A DNA stretch of 64,000 nucleotides from positions 1 to 64,000 of the forward strand of contig DJUX01000030.1 in the NCBI GenBank assembly GCA_002440665.1. The letters run 5' to 3'. Shown one piece after another: positions 29,035 through 36,716 of this stretch. Source of the DNA: Dechloromonas sp. UBA6271 (lineage in GTDB: Bacteria; Pseudomonadota; Gammaproteobacteria; Burkholderiales; Rhodocyclaceae). The translations under genes and the position numbers were made by a program. The notes beneath the pieces were generated by a model. That model did not search any database, was not told the origin of the DNA, and saw only the letters and a program-made list of their open reading frames with translations. Positions within the stretch are counted from its first letter, which is position 1; every line of letters starts with the position of its first letter.

Positions 29035-29739
29035 TTACTTCAACTGACTCAGCTTCTGCTCGATCTTGGGCAGCGGCATGGCACCCGGGACGCGTTCGCC
29101 GTCGCCAAAGAACATGGTCGGCGTACCGCTGATGTTGAGACGGCGCCCGAACTCCTGGTTCTTGACGACTGCCGAAGTGTCGCAATCTTCCTTGCCGGCC
29201 GGCGCGCGGCCTTCGACCATCCAGTCGTTCCAGGCCTTGGCGCGGTCGGCGGAACACCAGATCTGCTTGGATTTCCTGATCGAGTCTTCCGAGAGGATCG
29301 GATAGAGAAAGGTATAGATCGTCACGTTGTCGAGCTTCTGCAGATCCTTGGCCAGACGCTTGCAGTAACCGCAATTCGGGTCCTCGAAGGTCGCCAGGAC
29401 GCGCTTGCCGTCGCCGCGCACCTGCTTGATGGCACGTTCCAGCGGCAGGTCGGAGAACTTGATCGCCGTCAGCTTGCGCATGCGCTCCTCGGTGAGGTTT
29501 TTCATCGTCTTGCCTTCGATCAGCTGCCCACCGGCAATGAAGGCGGTCATCTTTTCGTCGGTGTAAAGAATGTTGCCATCCGCATAAATCTCGTAGAGCC
29601 CCAGGTAGCCTGACTTGCTGACGCTTTCGACCTTGGCGCCGAGCTTGGCTTCCATGGCCTTCTTGATGTCAGCCTCATCGGCATTCGCCGCCGTAACCCA
29701 GAGCGCGGCCAAGGCCAGCGGCAAAATTCTTTTCAGCAT
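29035..29739 (-). CDS. dsbC: Periplasmic disulfide isomerase, DsbC type
   Basis: 234 residues with a signal peptide ending near AANA (residue 20), an N-terminal dimerisation domain (about 22-85) and a thioredoxin fold with the active site CGYC in FEDPNCGYCKRL and the cis-Pro loop SGTPTMFF. It reshuffles wrong disulfides in the periplasm and would be kept reduced by DsbD. c-type cytochromes such as NapB and NapC nearby are typical clients of the thiol machinery, though linkage is only by proximity. Confidence 0.94.
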   Translation of the reverse strand: MLKRILPLALAALWVTAANADEADIKKAMEAKLGAKVESVSKSGYLGLYEIYADGNILYTDEKMTAFIAGGQLIEGKTMKNLTEERMRKLTAIKFSDLPLERAIKQVRGDGKRVLATFEDPNCGYCKRLAKDLQKLDNVTIYTFLYPILSEDSIRKSKQIWCSADRAKAWNDWMVEGRAPAGKEDCDTSAVVKNQEFGRRLNISGTPTMFFGDGERVPGAMPLPKIEQKLSQLK

Positions 29740-29748
29740 GCAGTTCTC

Positions 29749-30912
29749 CTAGAAGGCACCCAGCGCGTAGCGCACCAGGGCATTTTTTACGAAAGGTAAT
29801 CCGTTGGTCGCGTTCAAGCCCAGGTTGCGCAGGGCACGTAGGCCAAGCGGTGACTCCTTGAACAGGCGGCGCAGGCTGTCGGTCGTCGTCTGCATCAGCG
29901 CCGTTTCCTCGCGGCGGGCGCGCTGGAAACGCTGCAGGAAGCGCTCGTTGCCGATGTCCTGCCACGACTGGGCGCCGGCGAGCAGTGCGGCGAGTTCGCT
30001 GGCATCCTGGAAGCCGAGATTGATGCCATGCCCGGACAACGGGTGGATTCCGTGTGCCGCGTCGCCGATCAGCGCCAGGCGCGGTGCCACGGTTTGCGGG
30101 ACGCGCATCAGGCGCAAAGGAAAGGCGACTGGCGGCGTGAGCAGTTCGAGGCACCCAAGGTCATGCTCGCCAGCAGTGGCAACCCGTTCGCAAAAAGTCT
30201 CGGCAGGCAACGCACAGAGTTCGCCTGCGTGTTCATCGGGCGTTGACCACACGATCGAGATGCGGTTCCCCGGCAGCGGCAGATAGGCAAGCACACCATC
30301 GTAACGAAACCATTGGCGGGCTATGTGGCGGTGCGGCTTTTCGGTAGACAGGTTGGCGACGACGCCTTTTTCGCCGTAAGGCGTGTTGACCGCAGCCAAC
30401 CCGGCCGCCTGGCGGACCCATGAATCCCGCCCGTCGGCGCCGACCAGCAGACGCCCGGAAAGCCGGGGGCCATCGGCGAGACCGAGAACCGCCTTGTCTG
30501 GCTCGAATGTCAGTTGCTGCGGACGAGCCGGACAGAACAGCGTGAGGTTGCCCTGCCGCTTGGCGGTCTCCCAGAACTCGCAGGCCATCAGCGACGATTC
30601 GAGTATCCAGCCCAACTCGTCGACACCGGAATCGTAGGCCGAAAACGCCAGTTTGCCGCCGGCATCACCACGGATATCCATGCCACGAATCGGCGCCATG
30701 CGCTCGGCGTCGAGGTGCTTCCAGGCGCCGATGCGCTCGAGAAAGCCGGCATTGGTCGGGCTGATCGCGTAAACGCGAGCGTCCCAACCTTCCGGGCGGC
30801 TCGGTGGCTGGTGCTCGACCAGCGCAATGCGCAGCGGCGTGTCGCGCAGGGCTACGGCAAGGCTGGCGCCGGCGAGTCCACCACCGACGATGATCAGATC
30901 AAATTGCTGCAT
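29749..30912 (-). CDS. UbiH/UbiF/COQ6 family FAD-dependent hydroxylase
   Basis: 387 residues. FAD motif IIVGGGLAGASLAVAL at residues 7-22, the mid-chain DGRDSWVRQAAGL motif and LIGDAAHGIHPLSGHGINLGFQDASELAALL near 285-315, which together define aromatic-ring hydroxylases of ubiquinone synthesis. Which ring position it hydroxylates cannot be told from sequence. It ends nine bases before dsbC on the same strand and is probably co-transcribed. Confidence 0.9.
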   Translation of the reverse strand: MQQFDLIIVGGGLAGASLAVALRDTPLRIALVEHQPPSRPEGWDARVYAISPTNAGFLERIGAWKHLDAERMAPIRGMDIRGDAGGKLAFSAYDSGVDELGWILESSLMACEFWETAKRQGNLTLFCPARPQQLTFEPDKAVLGLADGPRLSGRLLVGADGRDSWVRQAAGLAAVNTPYGEKGVVANLSTEKPHRHIARQWFRYDGVLAYLPLPGNRISIVWSTPDEHAGELCALPAETFCERVATAGEHDLGCLELLTPPVAFPLRLMRVPQTVAPRLALIGDAAHGIHPLSGHGINLGFQDASELAALLAGAQSWQDIGNERFLQRFQRARREETALMQTTTDSLRRLFKESPLGLRALRNLGLNATNGLPFVKNALVRYALGAF

Positions 30913-30953
30913 GGCGGCGAGATTGCCGTTTCGGTGCGGCTCGGAGCGAGGAA

Positions 30954-31271
30954 TCAGCCCGGATTGCCCGACGGTTTGTTGGGACGCGGCCGGCGATTGT
31001 TGTTATTGCTGCGCGGCCGATGCTTCTTGGGTTGCCCCGATGGCTTGTTGTGGCCACCACCGGCATTGACCGGAGCGCCTCCGTGCTCGGGGGGCAAGGC
31101 GCGGTTGCCCGGCGCCAGCTGGATTTCCAGCTCGATGATTTCATCCCACTGCTCGTCTGTTCTGTCCCGTTCCGGAACAGACAGCAATTCACGCAGGCGG
31201 CGACGATTATCGTTGGGCGGCGGCGCCGGCGGCGGAGTGACGGGGGGATTTTCTGGATTCTGATCGTTCAT
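30954..31271 (-). CDS. Hypothetical Pro/Asn-rich protein, 105 residues
   Basis: No signal peptide or membrane segment. A Pro-rich N-terminus (residues 8-20) precedes a short helical core RRRLRELLSVPERDRTDEQWD (about 23-55), followed by a disordered basic tail with NNNNRR and KKHRPR. I do not recognise the family. The tail suggests nucleic-acid contact, which is inference. It lies between the HU gene terminator and the UbiH-type gene; no clear ribosome site is visible before the ATG. Confidence 0.6.
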   Translation of the reverse strand: MNDQNPENPPVTPPPAPPPNDNRRRLRELLSVPERDRTDEQWDEIIELEIQLAPGNRALPPEHGGAPVNAGGGHNKPSGQPKKHRPRSNNNNRRPRPNKPSGNPG

Positions 31272-31284
31272 TGGAAACTAAAGA

Positions 31285-31311
31285 GCGGAGCCCGTTTGCC
31301 ACGAGCCCCGC
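31285..31311 (-). terminator. Terminator of the HU gene
   Basis: A 10-bp imperfect stem (GCGGAGCCCG against CGAGCCCCGC) is followed on the minus strand by TCTTTAGTTT, 15 bases past the HU stop. Confidence 0.7.
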
Positions 31312-31325
31312 ATTGGATGATGCCA

Positions 31326-31625
31326 TTATTTCTTCTTGGCGGCAGTCTTTTTGGCGGCAACAGATGCCTTGAATGCGGTACCGGCGGTGAACTTTGGCAC
31401 CGTGGTGGCCGGGATTTTCAGGGTAGCACCGGTCTTGGGATTCTTGCCAGTGCGCGCAGCGCGTTTGGCAGACTTGAACGTGCCGAAACCAACCAACGTA
31501 ACAGACTCGCCTTTCGTCACAGTCTTGACGACTGCACCGATGATGGCCGACAACGCCTTGTCAGCAGCGGCCTTGGTAATACCAGCTTCTTTTGCAGCAA
31601 CTTCGACCAGCTCGGATTTATTCAT
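31326..31625 (-). CDS. hupB: DNA-binding protein HU
   Basis: 99 residues. N-terminus NKSELVEVAAKEAGITKAAADKAL, core LVGFGTFKSAKRAARTGKNPKTG and the beta-arm region are standard HU. The C-terminus is extended by an Ala/Lys tail (VAAKKTAAKKK), longer than E. coli HU and common in betaproteobacteria. It packs DNA and aids replication and recombination. The ribosome site AGGAGG lies eight bases before the ATG. IHF is excluded by the residue pattern in the arm. Confidence 0.93.
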   Translation of the reverse strand: MNKSELVEVAAKEAGITKAAADKALSAIIGAVVKTVTKGESVTLVGFGTFKSAKRAARTGKNPKTGATLKIPATTVPKFTAGTAFKASVAAKKTAAKKK

Positions 31626-31770
31626 CTAAGTGCCTCCTGTTAACTACTTGTGTTTAAGAAAGCTGGCCGTTGGCACGGCAGCACGTCAAAAGTAGCACAT
31701 TTTCCGGATAAGTGCTGATGCCAACAGGGATATATGACGCGGAGCGGTCCATTTTGTGCCTTTCGCGCAC

Positions 31771-31784
31771 GTCGACCGCAACAG
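31771..31784 (+). repeat. Intergenic motif copy by the napC terminator
   Basis: GTCGACCGCAACAG lies just past the T-rich end of the napC terminator (13 bases from the stem). Confidence 0.85.
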
Positions 31785-31797
31785 CCCCGCAAAAGAA

Positions 31798-31820
31798 GAC
31801 CCCGGCGCATGGCCGGGGTC
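31798..31820 (-). terminator. Terminator of the nap operon
   Basis: A perfect 9-bp stem GACCCCGGC/GCCGGGGTC with a 5-base loop is followed on the minus strand by TTCTTTT, 20 bases past the napC stop. Confidence 0.88.
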
Positions 31821-31839
31821 TTTGCTCCAAAGCAGGAAC

Positions 31840-32475
31840 TTACTTCTTCTCTTCGGTCTTCGCTTCCGGTTTTTCACCGTGCGAGATTTCGACGGCGCCC
31901 TCGTTTTGTTTGCCGATGTGCTGATCGATCGCCGGCAATTGGTGGGCGATGCCCTTGTGGCAGTCGATGCAGGTCTTGCCCTCGACGAAGGCCTTGGGAT
32001 GCATGCGGGCGGCGCGATTACCCTGCTCGGTGTAATCCATGTAGTCGTAACGATGGCAATTGCGGCACTCTTTCGAGTCGTTTGCCTTCATCCGGTCCCA
32101 CTCGTGCTGTGCCAGTTCATGCCGCTTTGCATTGAACTTCTCGGGCGTATCGACGCTGCCCAGCAGCTTATGCCAGACCTCGTTGGACGCCTGGATCTTG
32201 CGGATCATCTTCGGCCCCCACTCCTTCGGCACGTGACAATCCGGACAGGTCGCGCGCACGCCGGTGCGGTTGGTATAGTGAATCGTATTCTGATATTCCT
32301 TGAACACGTTCTCCTTCATTTCGTGACAAGAAATACAGAACTCCTCCTTGTTGGTCGCCTCCAGCGCCCAGTTGAAACTTCCCCAGAAAACGATACCGGC
32401 CACAAACAGCAACAACACCGTCACCGCGCCAATGCGTTTCACCCACGCAGGCATGTATTTTTCGAGACTCATCAT
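31840..32475 (-). CDS. napC: Tetrahaem cytochrome c, NapC/NirT family
   Basis: 211 residues: N-terminal membrane anchor (about 15-33) and four CxxCH haem sites, CISCH, CPDCH, CRNCH and CIDCH. It takes electrons from quinol in the membrane and passes them to NapB. It is the last gene of napDABC and its ATG overlaps the napB stop. The conserved Met/His patterning of the anchor-proximal haem is typical of NapC. Confidence 0.96.
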   Translation of the reverse strand: MMSLEKYMPAWVKRIGAVTVLLLFVAGIVFWGSFNWALEATNKEEFCISCHEMKENVFKEYQNTIHYTNRTGVRATCPDCHVPKEWGPKMIRKIQASNEVWHKLLGSVDTPEKFNAKRHELAQHEWDRMKANDSKECRNCHRYDYMDYTEQGNRAARMHPKAFVEGKTCIDCHKGIAHQLPAIDQHIGKQNEGAVEISHGEKPEAKTEEKK

Positions 32476-32918
32476 TCCCCCTTCTTGGCGGCCGGTTTAT
32501 AGGTATTTTCGACAAGCGGCTTGGCGTCAAACTGCGGCACGTGACATTGCATGCAGAAATAACGGCGCGGAGAGATGTTGGAGAGCTTCTTGTCTTCCCG
32601 GTCCAGATAGTGCGACTTGGCCACCTTGGTCGCTCCCGTTTCCTCGGCACGCTCTTTGGAATGGCAGTCCATGCACTTGTTGAAGTTCTGCGTGATGTTG
32701 TAGCCCTTGATGCTGTGCGGGATCAGCGGCGGCTGTTTCTGGAAGTTGCGCGGAATGATTTCCTGATCTTTTTCCGGCCGGAACATGTTGTCCGACCGCG
32801 CTTCCTGATTGATCGGCGTCTTGCCGCGCAACGACTCCAGATTTTCCTGCGCGCTGGCAACGCCCGCCCCCGAGAGGAGCACCGCAGCCGCCAGGGCCAG
32901 TGCAGGGATGAATCTCAT
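32472..32918 (-). CDS. napB: Periplasmic nitrate reductase small subunit, dihaem cytochrome c
   Basis: 148 residues from the ATG at 32916-32918, chosen for its GAGGGAAA ribosome site and the signal peptide that follows (ends near ASA, residue 23). Two haem sites, CMDCH and CMQCH. It hands electrons from NapC to NapA in the periplasm. Sixty-nine bases of spacer with a GC-rich stem (CGGCCGGG/CCCGGCCG near 32939-32961) separate it from napA. Confidence 0.96.
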   Translation of the reverse strand: MRFIPALALAAAVLLSGAGVASAQENLESLRGKTPINQEARSDNMFRPEKDQEIIPRNFQKQPPLIPHSIKGYNITQNFNKCMDCHSKERAEETGATKVAKSHYLDREDKKLSNISPRRYFCMQCHVPQFDAKPLVENTYKPAAKKGE

Positions 32919-32987
32919 GGTTGTTTCCCTCCAAATGACGGCCGGGTTTTCTCCCGGCCGTTTTTCATGGTGATGATTTTTCGGCAA

Positions 32988-35501
32988 TCAGGCCCTGGTC
33001 ACCTTGACCGCGCACTTCTTGTAATCGGTTTCCTTGGAAATCGGGCAAGTCGCATCCAGCGTGACCTTGTTGATCAAGCGCCCAGCGTCGAAGAAGGGCA
33101 CGAAGACCAAGCCACGCGGCGGCTTGTTGCGGCCACGGGTTTCGACACGCATGGTGACTTCTCCACGTCTTGACGCCACCTTGCACTCCATCCCGCGCTG
33201 CAGACCGCGCGCCTTGGCATCGTCCGGATGCATGAACACCACGGCGTCCGGGAAGGCCTTGTAGAGTTCCGGCACGCGGCGAGTCATGGTCCCGGTATGC
33301 CAGTGCTCAAGCACACGGCCGGTACACAACCACATGTCGAACTCCTTGTCCGGCGACTCGGCGGCCGACTGGTAGGGCAGTGCGAAAATCACTGCCTTGC
33401 CATCCTTGTGGCCGTAGAATCTGACGCCCTCGCCCTTCGGGACGTAGGGATCGTAACCCTCGCGGAACCGCCACAAGGTTTCCTTGCCATCGACAACCGG
33501 CCAGCGCAGACCTCGCGCCTCATGATAGACACTGAAATCGGCCAGATCGTGATAGTGCTTGCGACCGAATTGCGCGTACTCCTCGAATAGCCCTTTCTGG
33601 ACATAAAACCCGAAGTACTTGGATTCGTCGTTATCGAAACCTTGGGCGATTTCGCCGACCTTGTACTTGTCGACGACTCCGTTGGCGTACAGAACGTCAT
33701 ACAAGGTCTTGCCCTTGAGTTTCGGCGCCTTGGCGACCAGTTCGGCCGGCCAGACATCCTCAACCTTGAAGCGCTTGGAAAACTCTATGAGTTGCCAGAG
33801 ATCGGAACGGGCCTCGCCCGACGCCTTGACCTGCTGGCGCCAGAACTGGGTGCGCCGCTCGGCATTGCCGAAGGCGCCTTCCTTCTCGACCCACATCGCG
33901 GTTGGCAGGATCAGGTCGGCCGCCATCCCGGAAACGGTCGGGTAAGGGTCGGAAACGACGATGAAGTTCCCCGGATCACGCCAGCCGGGGAAGAGCTCCT
34001 CGTTGATATTGGGGCCAGCCTGCATATTGTTGTTGCACTGCTGCCAGTAGAAAGTAACTTTCTTGTCCTTCAGCGCCCGCGCCATCGCCACGGCATGGAA
34101 ACCCGGCTTGTCGGGAATGGTGCCGTCCGGCAACCCCCAGAAGCGCTCGGCAATTTTGCGGTGCTCCGGATTCGTCACCACCATGTCGGCCGGCAAGCGA
34201 TGCGAGAAGGTACCGACCTCGCGCGCAGTGCCGCAGGCGGACGGCTGGCCGGTCAGCGAGAACGGGCTGTTGCCCGGCTCCGAAATCTTGCCGACCAGCA
34301 GGTGGATGTTGTAGATCATGTTGTTCGCCCAGGTACCGCGGGTATGCTGGTTGAAACCCATGGTCCAGAACGAGGTGACCTTGATCTTCGGGTCGGCGTA
34401 CAGTTCGGCCAGCGCCTTGAGATCCTTTTCGGAAACGCCGGAGAGCTTGGAAACCTTCTCGGCGGTGTATTCGGAGACGAATTTCTTGTACTCGTCGAAG
34501 GTGATCGCCTCGGACTTGCCAGTATCGCCCTTCGGCTTGCCGTCGGCGCCCGGATAGCCGTTGTTGCCCTCATCCTTTTCCAGCGCGTGCGTCGGACGCA
34601 AGCCGTAGCCGATGTCGGTGACGCTCTTCTTGAAATTGACGTGCTTGTCGACAAACGCCTGATTCACCTTGCCGTTCTGGATGATGTAGTTGGCAACATA
34701 GTTCAAGATCGCCAGGTCCGTCTGCGGCGCGAAGATCATCGGGATGTCGGCCAACTCGTAGGAGCGGTGCTCGAAGGTCGACAGCACGGCCACCTTGACC
34801 CCCTTGTTGGACAACTTGCGGTCGGTCACGCGCGTCCACAGGATCGGGTGCATCTCGGCCATGTTAGAACCCCACAGCACGAAGGCGTCGGCATGCTCGA
34901 TGTCGTCGTAGCAGCCCATTGGCTCATCGATGCCGAAGGTGCGCATGAACCCGGCAACTGCCGAGGCCATGCAATGGCGGGCATTGGGGTCGATGTTGTT
35001 GGTGCGGAAGCCAGCCTTCATCAGCTTGGAGGCGGCGTAGCCCTCCCACACCGTCCATTGTCCCGAGCCGAACATCGCGAGGCCGTTCGGGCCTTTGGCC
35101 TTCATCGTTTCCTTGGCCTTCTCCTCCATGATGTCGAAGGCCTGCTTCCAGGTGATCGGCGTGAAATCGCCGTTCTTGTCGTATTTGCCGTCCTTCATGC
35201 GCAGCATCGGCGTCTTGACGCGGTCGGCGCCGTACATGATCTTGGACAGGAAGTAGCCCTTGATACAGTTGAGACCGCGATTGACCGGCGCATCCGGGTC
35301 GCCCTGGGTGGCCACCACGCGGCCGTCCTGGGTGCCGACCAGCACGCCGCAGCCGGTGCCGCAGAAGCGGCACGGCGCCTTGTCCCAACGGATATCGTCT
35401 TTGCCCGCGGCAACCGCTGCTACAGGCGCAGATAGCCCGGCAGCCGAAATGGCCGCCGCCGCTGCATTCGCCTTGATGAAATCCCGTCGATTGAGTTTCA
35501 C
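32988..35501 (-). CDS. napA: Periplasmic nitrate reductase catalytic subunit
   Basis: 837 residues. A Tat signal (NRRDFIKANAAA) begins the protein, so it folds in the cytoplasm before export. The 4Fe-4S site is CRFCGTGCGVLVG with the fourth Cys in GLNCIKGY; the molybdenum-binding Cys is in NARHCMASAV (about residue 163). It reduces nitrate to nitrite with bis-MGD cofactor. The neighbouring napD supplies its chaperone. No assembly genes napF, napG or napH are in this operon. Confidence 0.98.
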   Translation of the reverse strand: MKLNRRDFIKANAAAAAISAAGLSAPVAAVAAGKDDIRWDKAPCRFCGTGCGVLVGTQDGRVVATQGDPDAPVNRGLNCIKGYFLSKIMYGADRVKTPMLRMKDGKYDKNGDFTPITWKQAFDIMEEKAKETMKAKGPNGLAMFGSGQWTVWEGYAASKLMKAGFRTNNIDPNARHCMASAVAGFMRTFGIDEPMGCYDDIEHADAFVLWGSNMAEMHPILWTRVTDRKLSNKGVKVAVLSTFEHRSYELADIPMIFAPQTDLAILNYVANYIIQNGKVNQAFVDKHVNFKKSVTDIGYGLRPTHALEKDEGNNGYPGADGKPKGDTGKSEAITFDEYKKFVSEYTAEKVSKLSGVSEKDLKALAELYADPKIKVTSFWTMGFNQHTRGTWANNMIYNIHLLVGKISEPGNSPFSLTGQPSACGTAREVGTFSHRLPADMVVTNPEHRKIAERFWGLPDGTIPDKPGFHAVAMARALKDKKVTFYWQQCNNNMQAGPNINEELFPGWRDPGNFIVVSDPYPTVSGMAADLILPTAMWVEKEGAFGNAERRTQFWRQQVKASGEARSDLWQLIEFSKRFKVEDVWPAELVAKAPKLKGKTLYDVLYANGVVDKYKVGEIAQGFDNDESKYFGFYVQKGLFEEYAQFGRKHYHDLADFSVYHEARGLRWPVVDGKETLWRFREGYDPYVPKGEGVRFYGHKDGKAVIFALPYQSAAESPDKEFDMWLCTGRVLEHWHTGTMTRRVPELYKAFPDAVVFMHPDDAKARGLQRGMECKVASRRGEVTMRVETRGRNKPPRGLVFVPFFDAGRLINKVTLDATCPISKETDYKKCAVKVTRA

Positions 35502-35755
35502 GCCTCTACCTCCTCAGTAACTGACTCGTCGTCGCTATATTGATAAACCATGGCCACCGCCATGACGCCAGGCACGTCATGCAGGGCGATGTAAGTGGCC
35601 GATGCCAGGGACGTATCGCCGTCCTCGATCGTCACGACCACCTTGCCTTCCGAGCTGCGGGCGTGAATCTCCACCCCCGGCATTCCCGCCAGAATTGCGC
35701 ACGCCTCGTCGAGACGGGCTGGAACTACGTGCACGATGGCACTGGAAATATTCAT
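35498..35755 (-). CDS. napD: NapA signal-peptide-binding chaperone
   Basis: 85 residues from the ATG at 35753-35755, which follows AGGGGGAG. Start ISSAIVHVVPARLDEACAIL, then PGVEIHARSSEGKVVVTIE, matches the ferredoxin-like NapD fold. It binds the Tat signal of NapA during cofactor insertion. First gene of the operon; its stop overlaps the napA ATG. Confidence 0.93.
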   Translation of the reverse strand: MNISSAIVHVVPARLDEACAILAGMPGVEIHARSSEGKVVVTIEDGDTSLASATYIALHDVPGVMAVAMVYQYSDDESVTEEVEA

Positions 35756-35838
35756 TGAATCCACTCCCCCTGGATGACACTTCGCCCATAGCGAGCACCA
35801 TATCGGATGCAATGATCCCGATCCGGGGCCCGATTCCG

Positions 35839-35852
35839 TTGATTTGAGTCAA
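35839..35852 (-). promoter_or_regulatory. FNR/ANR-type site upstream of napDABC
   Basis: TTGACTCAAATCAA on the minus strand matches TTGAT-N4-ATCAA at nine of ten fixed positions. It is centred 90 bases before the napD ATG, which suits oxygen-responsive activation of a nitrate reductase. Confidence 0.7.
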
Positions 35853-35936
35853 CTAACGCGGGCTTGGCTCCCTGAGCGATACCAATGAACGATGGCAACT
35901 ACTACTTTTGGACTAGGCTCCCGACCGGTGGCCGCG

Positions 35937-35973
35937 ATAGGCGATGCCTATCAAAGATATTTCCCGATTCAAT
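35937..35973 (+). promoter_or_regulatory. OxyR-type site upstream of ahpC
   Basis: Four quartets in the OxyR spacing: ATAG, N7, CTAT, N7, ATTT, N7, CAAT, against the consensus ATAG-N7-CTAT-N7-ATAG-N7-CTAT. The first two are perfect and the others match two and three of four bases. The site abuts the -35 of the promoter at 35973-36002, as in known OxyR-activated genes. Confidence 0.75.
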
Positions 35974-36002
35974 TGGCTCAATGCCGGGAGGCGAACTATC
36001 AT
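35973..36002 (+). promoter_or_regulatory. Predicted ahpC promoter
   Basis: TTGGCT and TATCAT with an 18-base spacer, directly downstream of the OxyR-type site. The imperfect -35 is expected for an activator-dependent promoter. Confidence 0.5.
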
Positions 36003-36042
36003 TCATCCGTTGTCATCATCATCAACCAAGGAGAAAACCCCC

Positions 36043-36606
36043 ATGTCGCTCATCAACACCCAGGTTCAGCCGTTCAAGGCCCAGGCATTCCACAATGGCA
36101 AGTTCGTCGAAGTCACCGAAGCCAGCCTGAAGGGCAAGTGGTCGGTCCTGATTTTCATGCCGGCAGCCTTCACCTTCAACTGCCCGACCGAAATCGAAGA
36201 CGCCGCCAACAACTACGCCGAATTCCAGAAGGCCGGCGCCGAGGTTTACATCGTCACGACTGACACCCATTTCTCGCACAAGGTCTGGCACGAAACCTCG
36301 CCGGCCGTCGGCAAGGCCCAGTTCCCGCTGGTCGGCGACCCAACGCACGCTCTGACCCGCGCCTTCGACGTGCACATCGATGCCGAAGGCCTGGCCCTGC
36401 GCGGCACCTTCGTGATCAACCCGGATGGCGTCATCAAGACCGTCGAAATCCACTCCAATGAAATCGCCCGCGATGTCTCCGAAACCCTGCGCAAGCTGAA
36501 GGCCGCCCAATACACCGCCGCCCACCCGAACGAAGTCTGCCCGGCCAAGTGGAAGGAAGGTGAAAAGACCCTGGCGCCTTCGCTCGACCTGGTCGGCAAG
36601 ATCTAA
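36043..36606 (+). CDS. ahpC: Alkyl hydroperoxide reductase peroxiredoxin subunit
   Basis: 187 residues from the ATG at 36043, preceded by AAGGAG. Typical 2-Cys peroxiredoxin: peroxidatic Cys in FMPAAFTFNCPTEIED (about residue 47) and resolving Cys in HPNEVCPAKW (about 166). It reduces hydrogen and organic peroxides and is recycled by AhpF encoded next. The strong ribosome site and OxyR-type site indicate high inducible expression. Confidence 0.97.
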   Translation: MSLINTQVQPFKAQAFHNGKFVEVTEASLKGKWSVLIFMPAAFTFNCPTEIEDAANNYAEFQKAGAEVYIVTTDTHFSHKVWHETSPAVGKAQFPLVGDPTHALTRAFDVHIDAEGLALRGTFVINPDGVIKTVEIHSNEIARDVSETLRKLKAAQYTAAHPNEVCPAKWKEGEKTLAPSLDLVGKI

Positions 36607-36628
36607 GCCTTAACGCGACACCGCCAAA

Positions 36629-36649
36629 CCGCTCCCGTTTCGGGAGCGG
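36629..36649 (+). terminator. Intercistronic hairpin 1, ahpC-ahpF
   Basis: A perfect 9-bp stem CCGCTCCCG/CGGGAGCGG with a 3-base loop, no T-run. It likely stabilises or trims the ahpC message. Confidence 0.6.
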
Positions 36650-36664
36650 TGCGGATTTCAGCGC

Positions 36665-36687
36665 AAAGGGGCCGGCGAGCCCCTTTT
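36665..36687 (+). terminator. Intercistronic hairpin 2, partial terminator
   Basis: Stem AAAGGGGC/GCCCCTTTT with a 6-base loop and a short T-run. It probably lets only part of transcription reach ahpF. Confidence 0.55.
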
Positions 36688-36716
36688 CAGTGAAATCCTC
36701 AAAAAGGGAGAACAGC

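Noticed and set aside
28823..29047. Short overlapping frames on both strands between mraZ and dsbC
   Set aside because: No ribosome site, no family pattern, and the stretch is better explained by a motif copy and stem-loops.
32939..32961. GC stem between napA and napB as an operon terminator
   Set aside because: No T-run, and napB has its own ribosome site just beyond; more likely an mRNA-stabilising hairpin.
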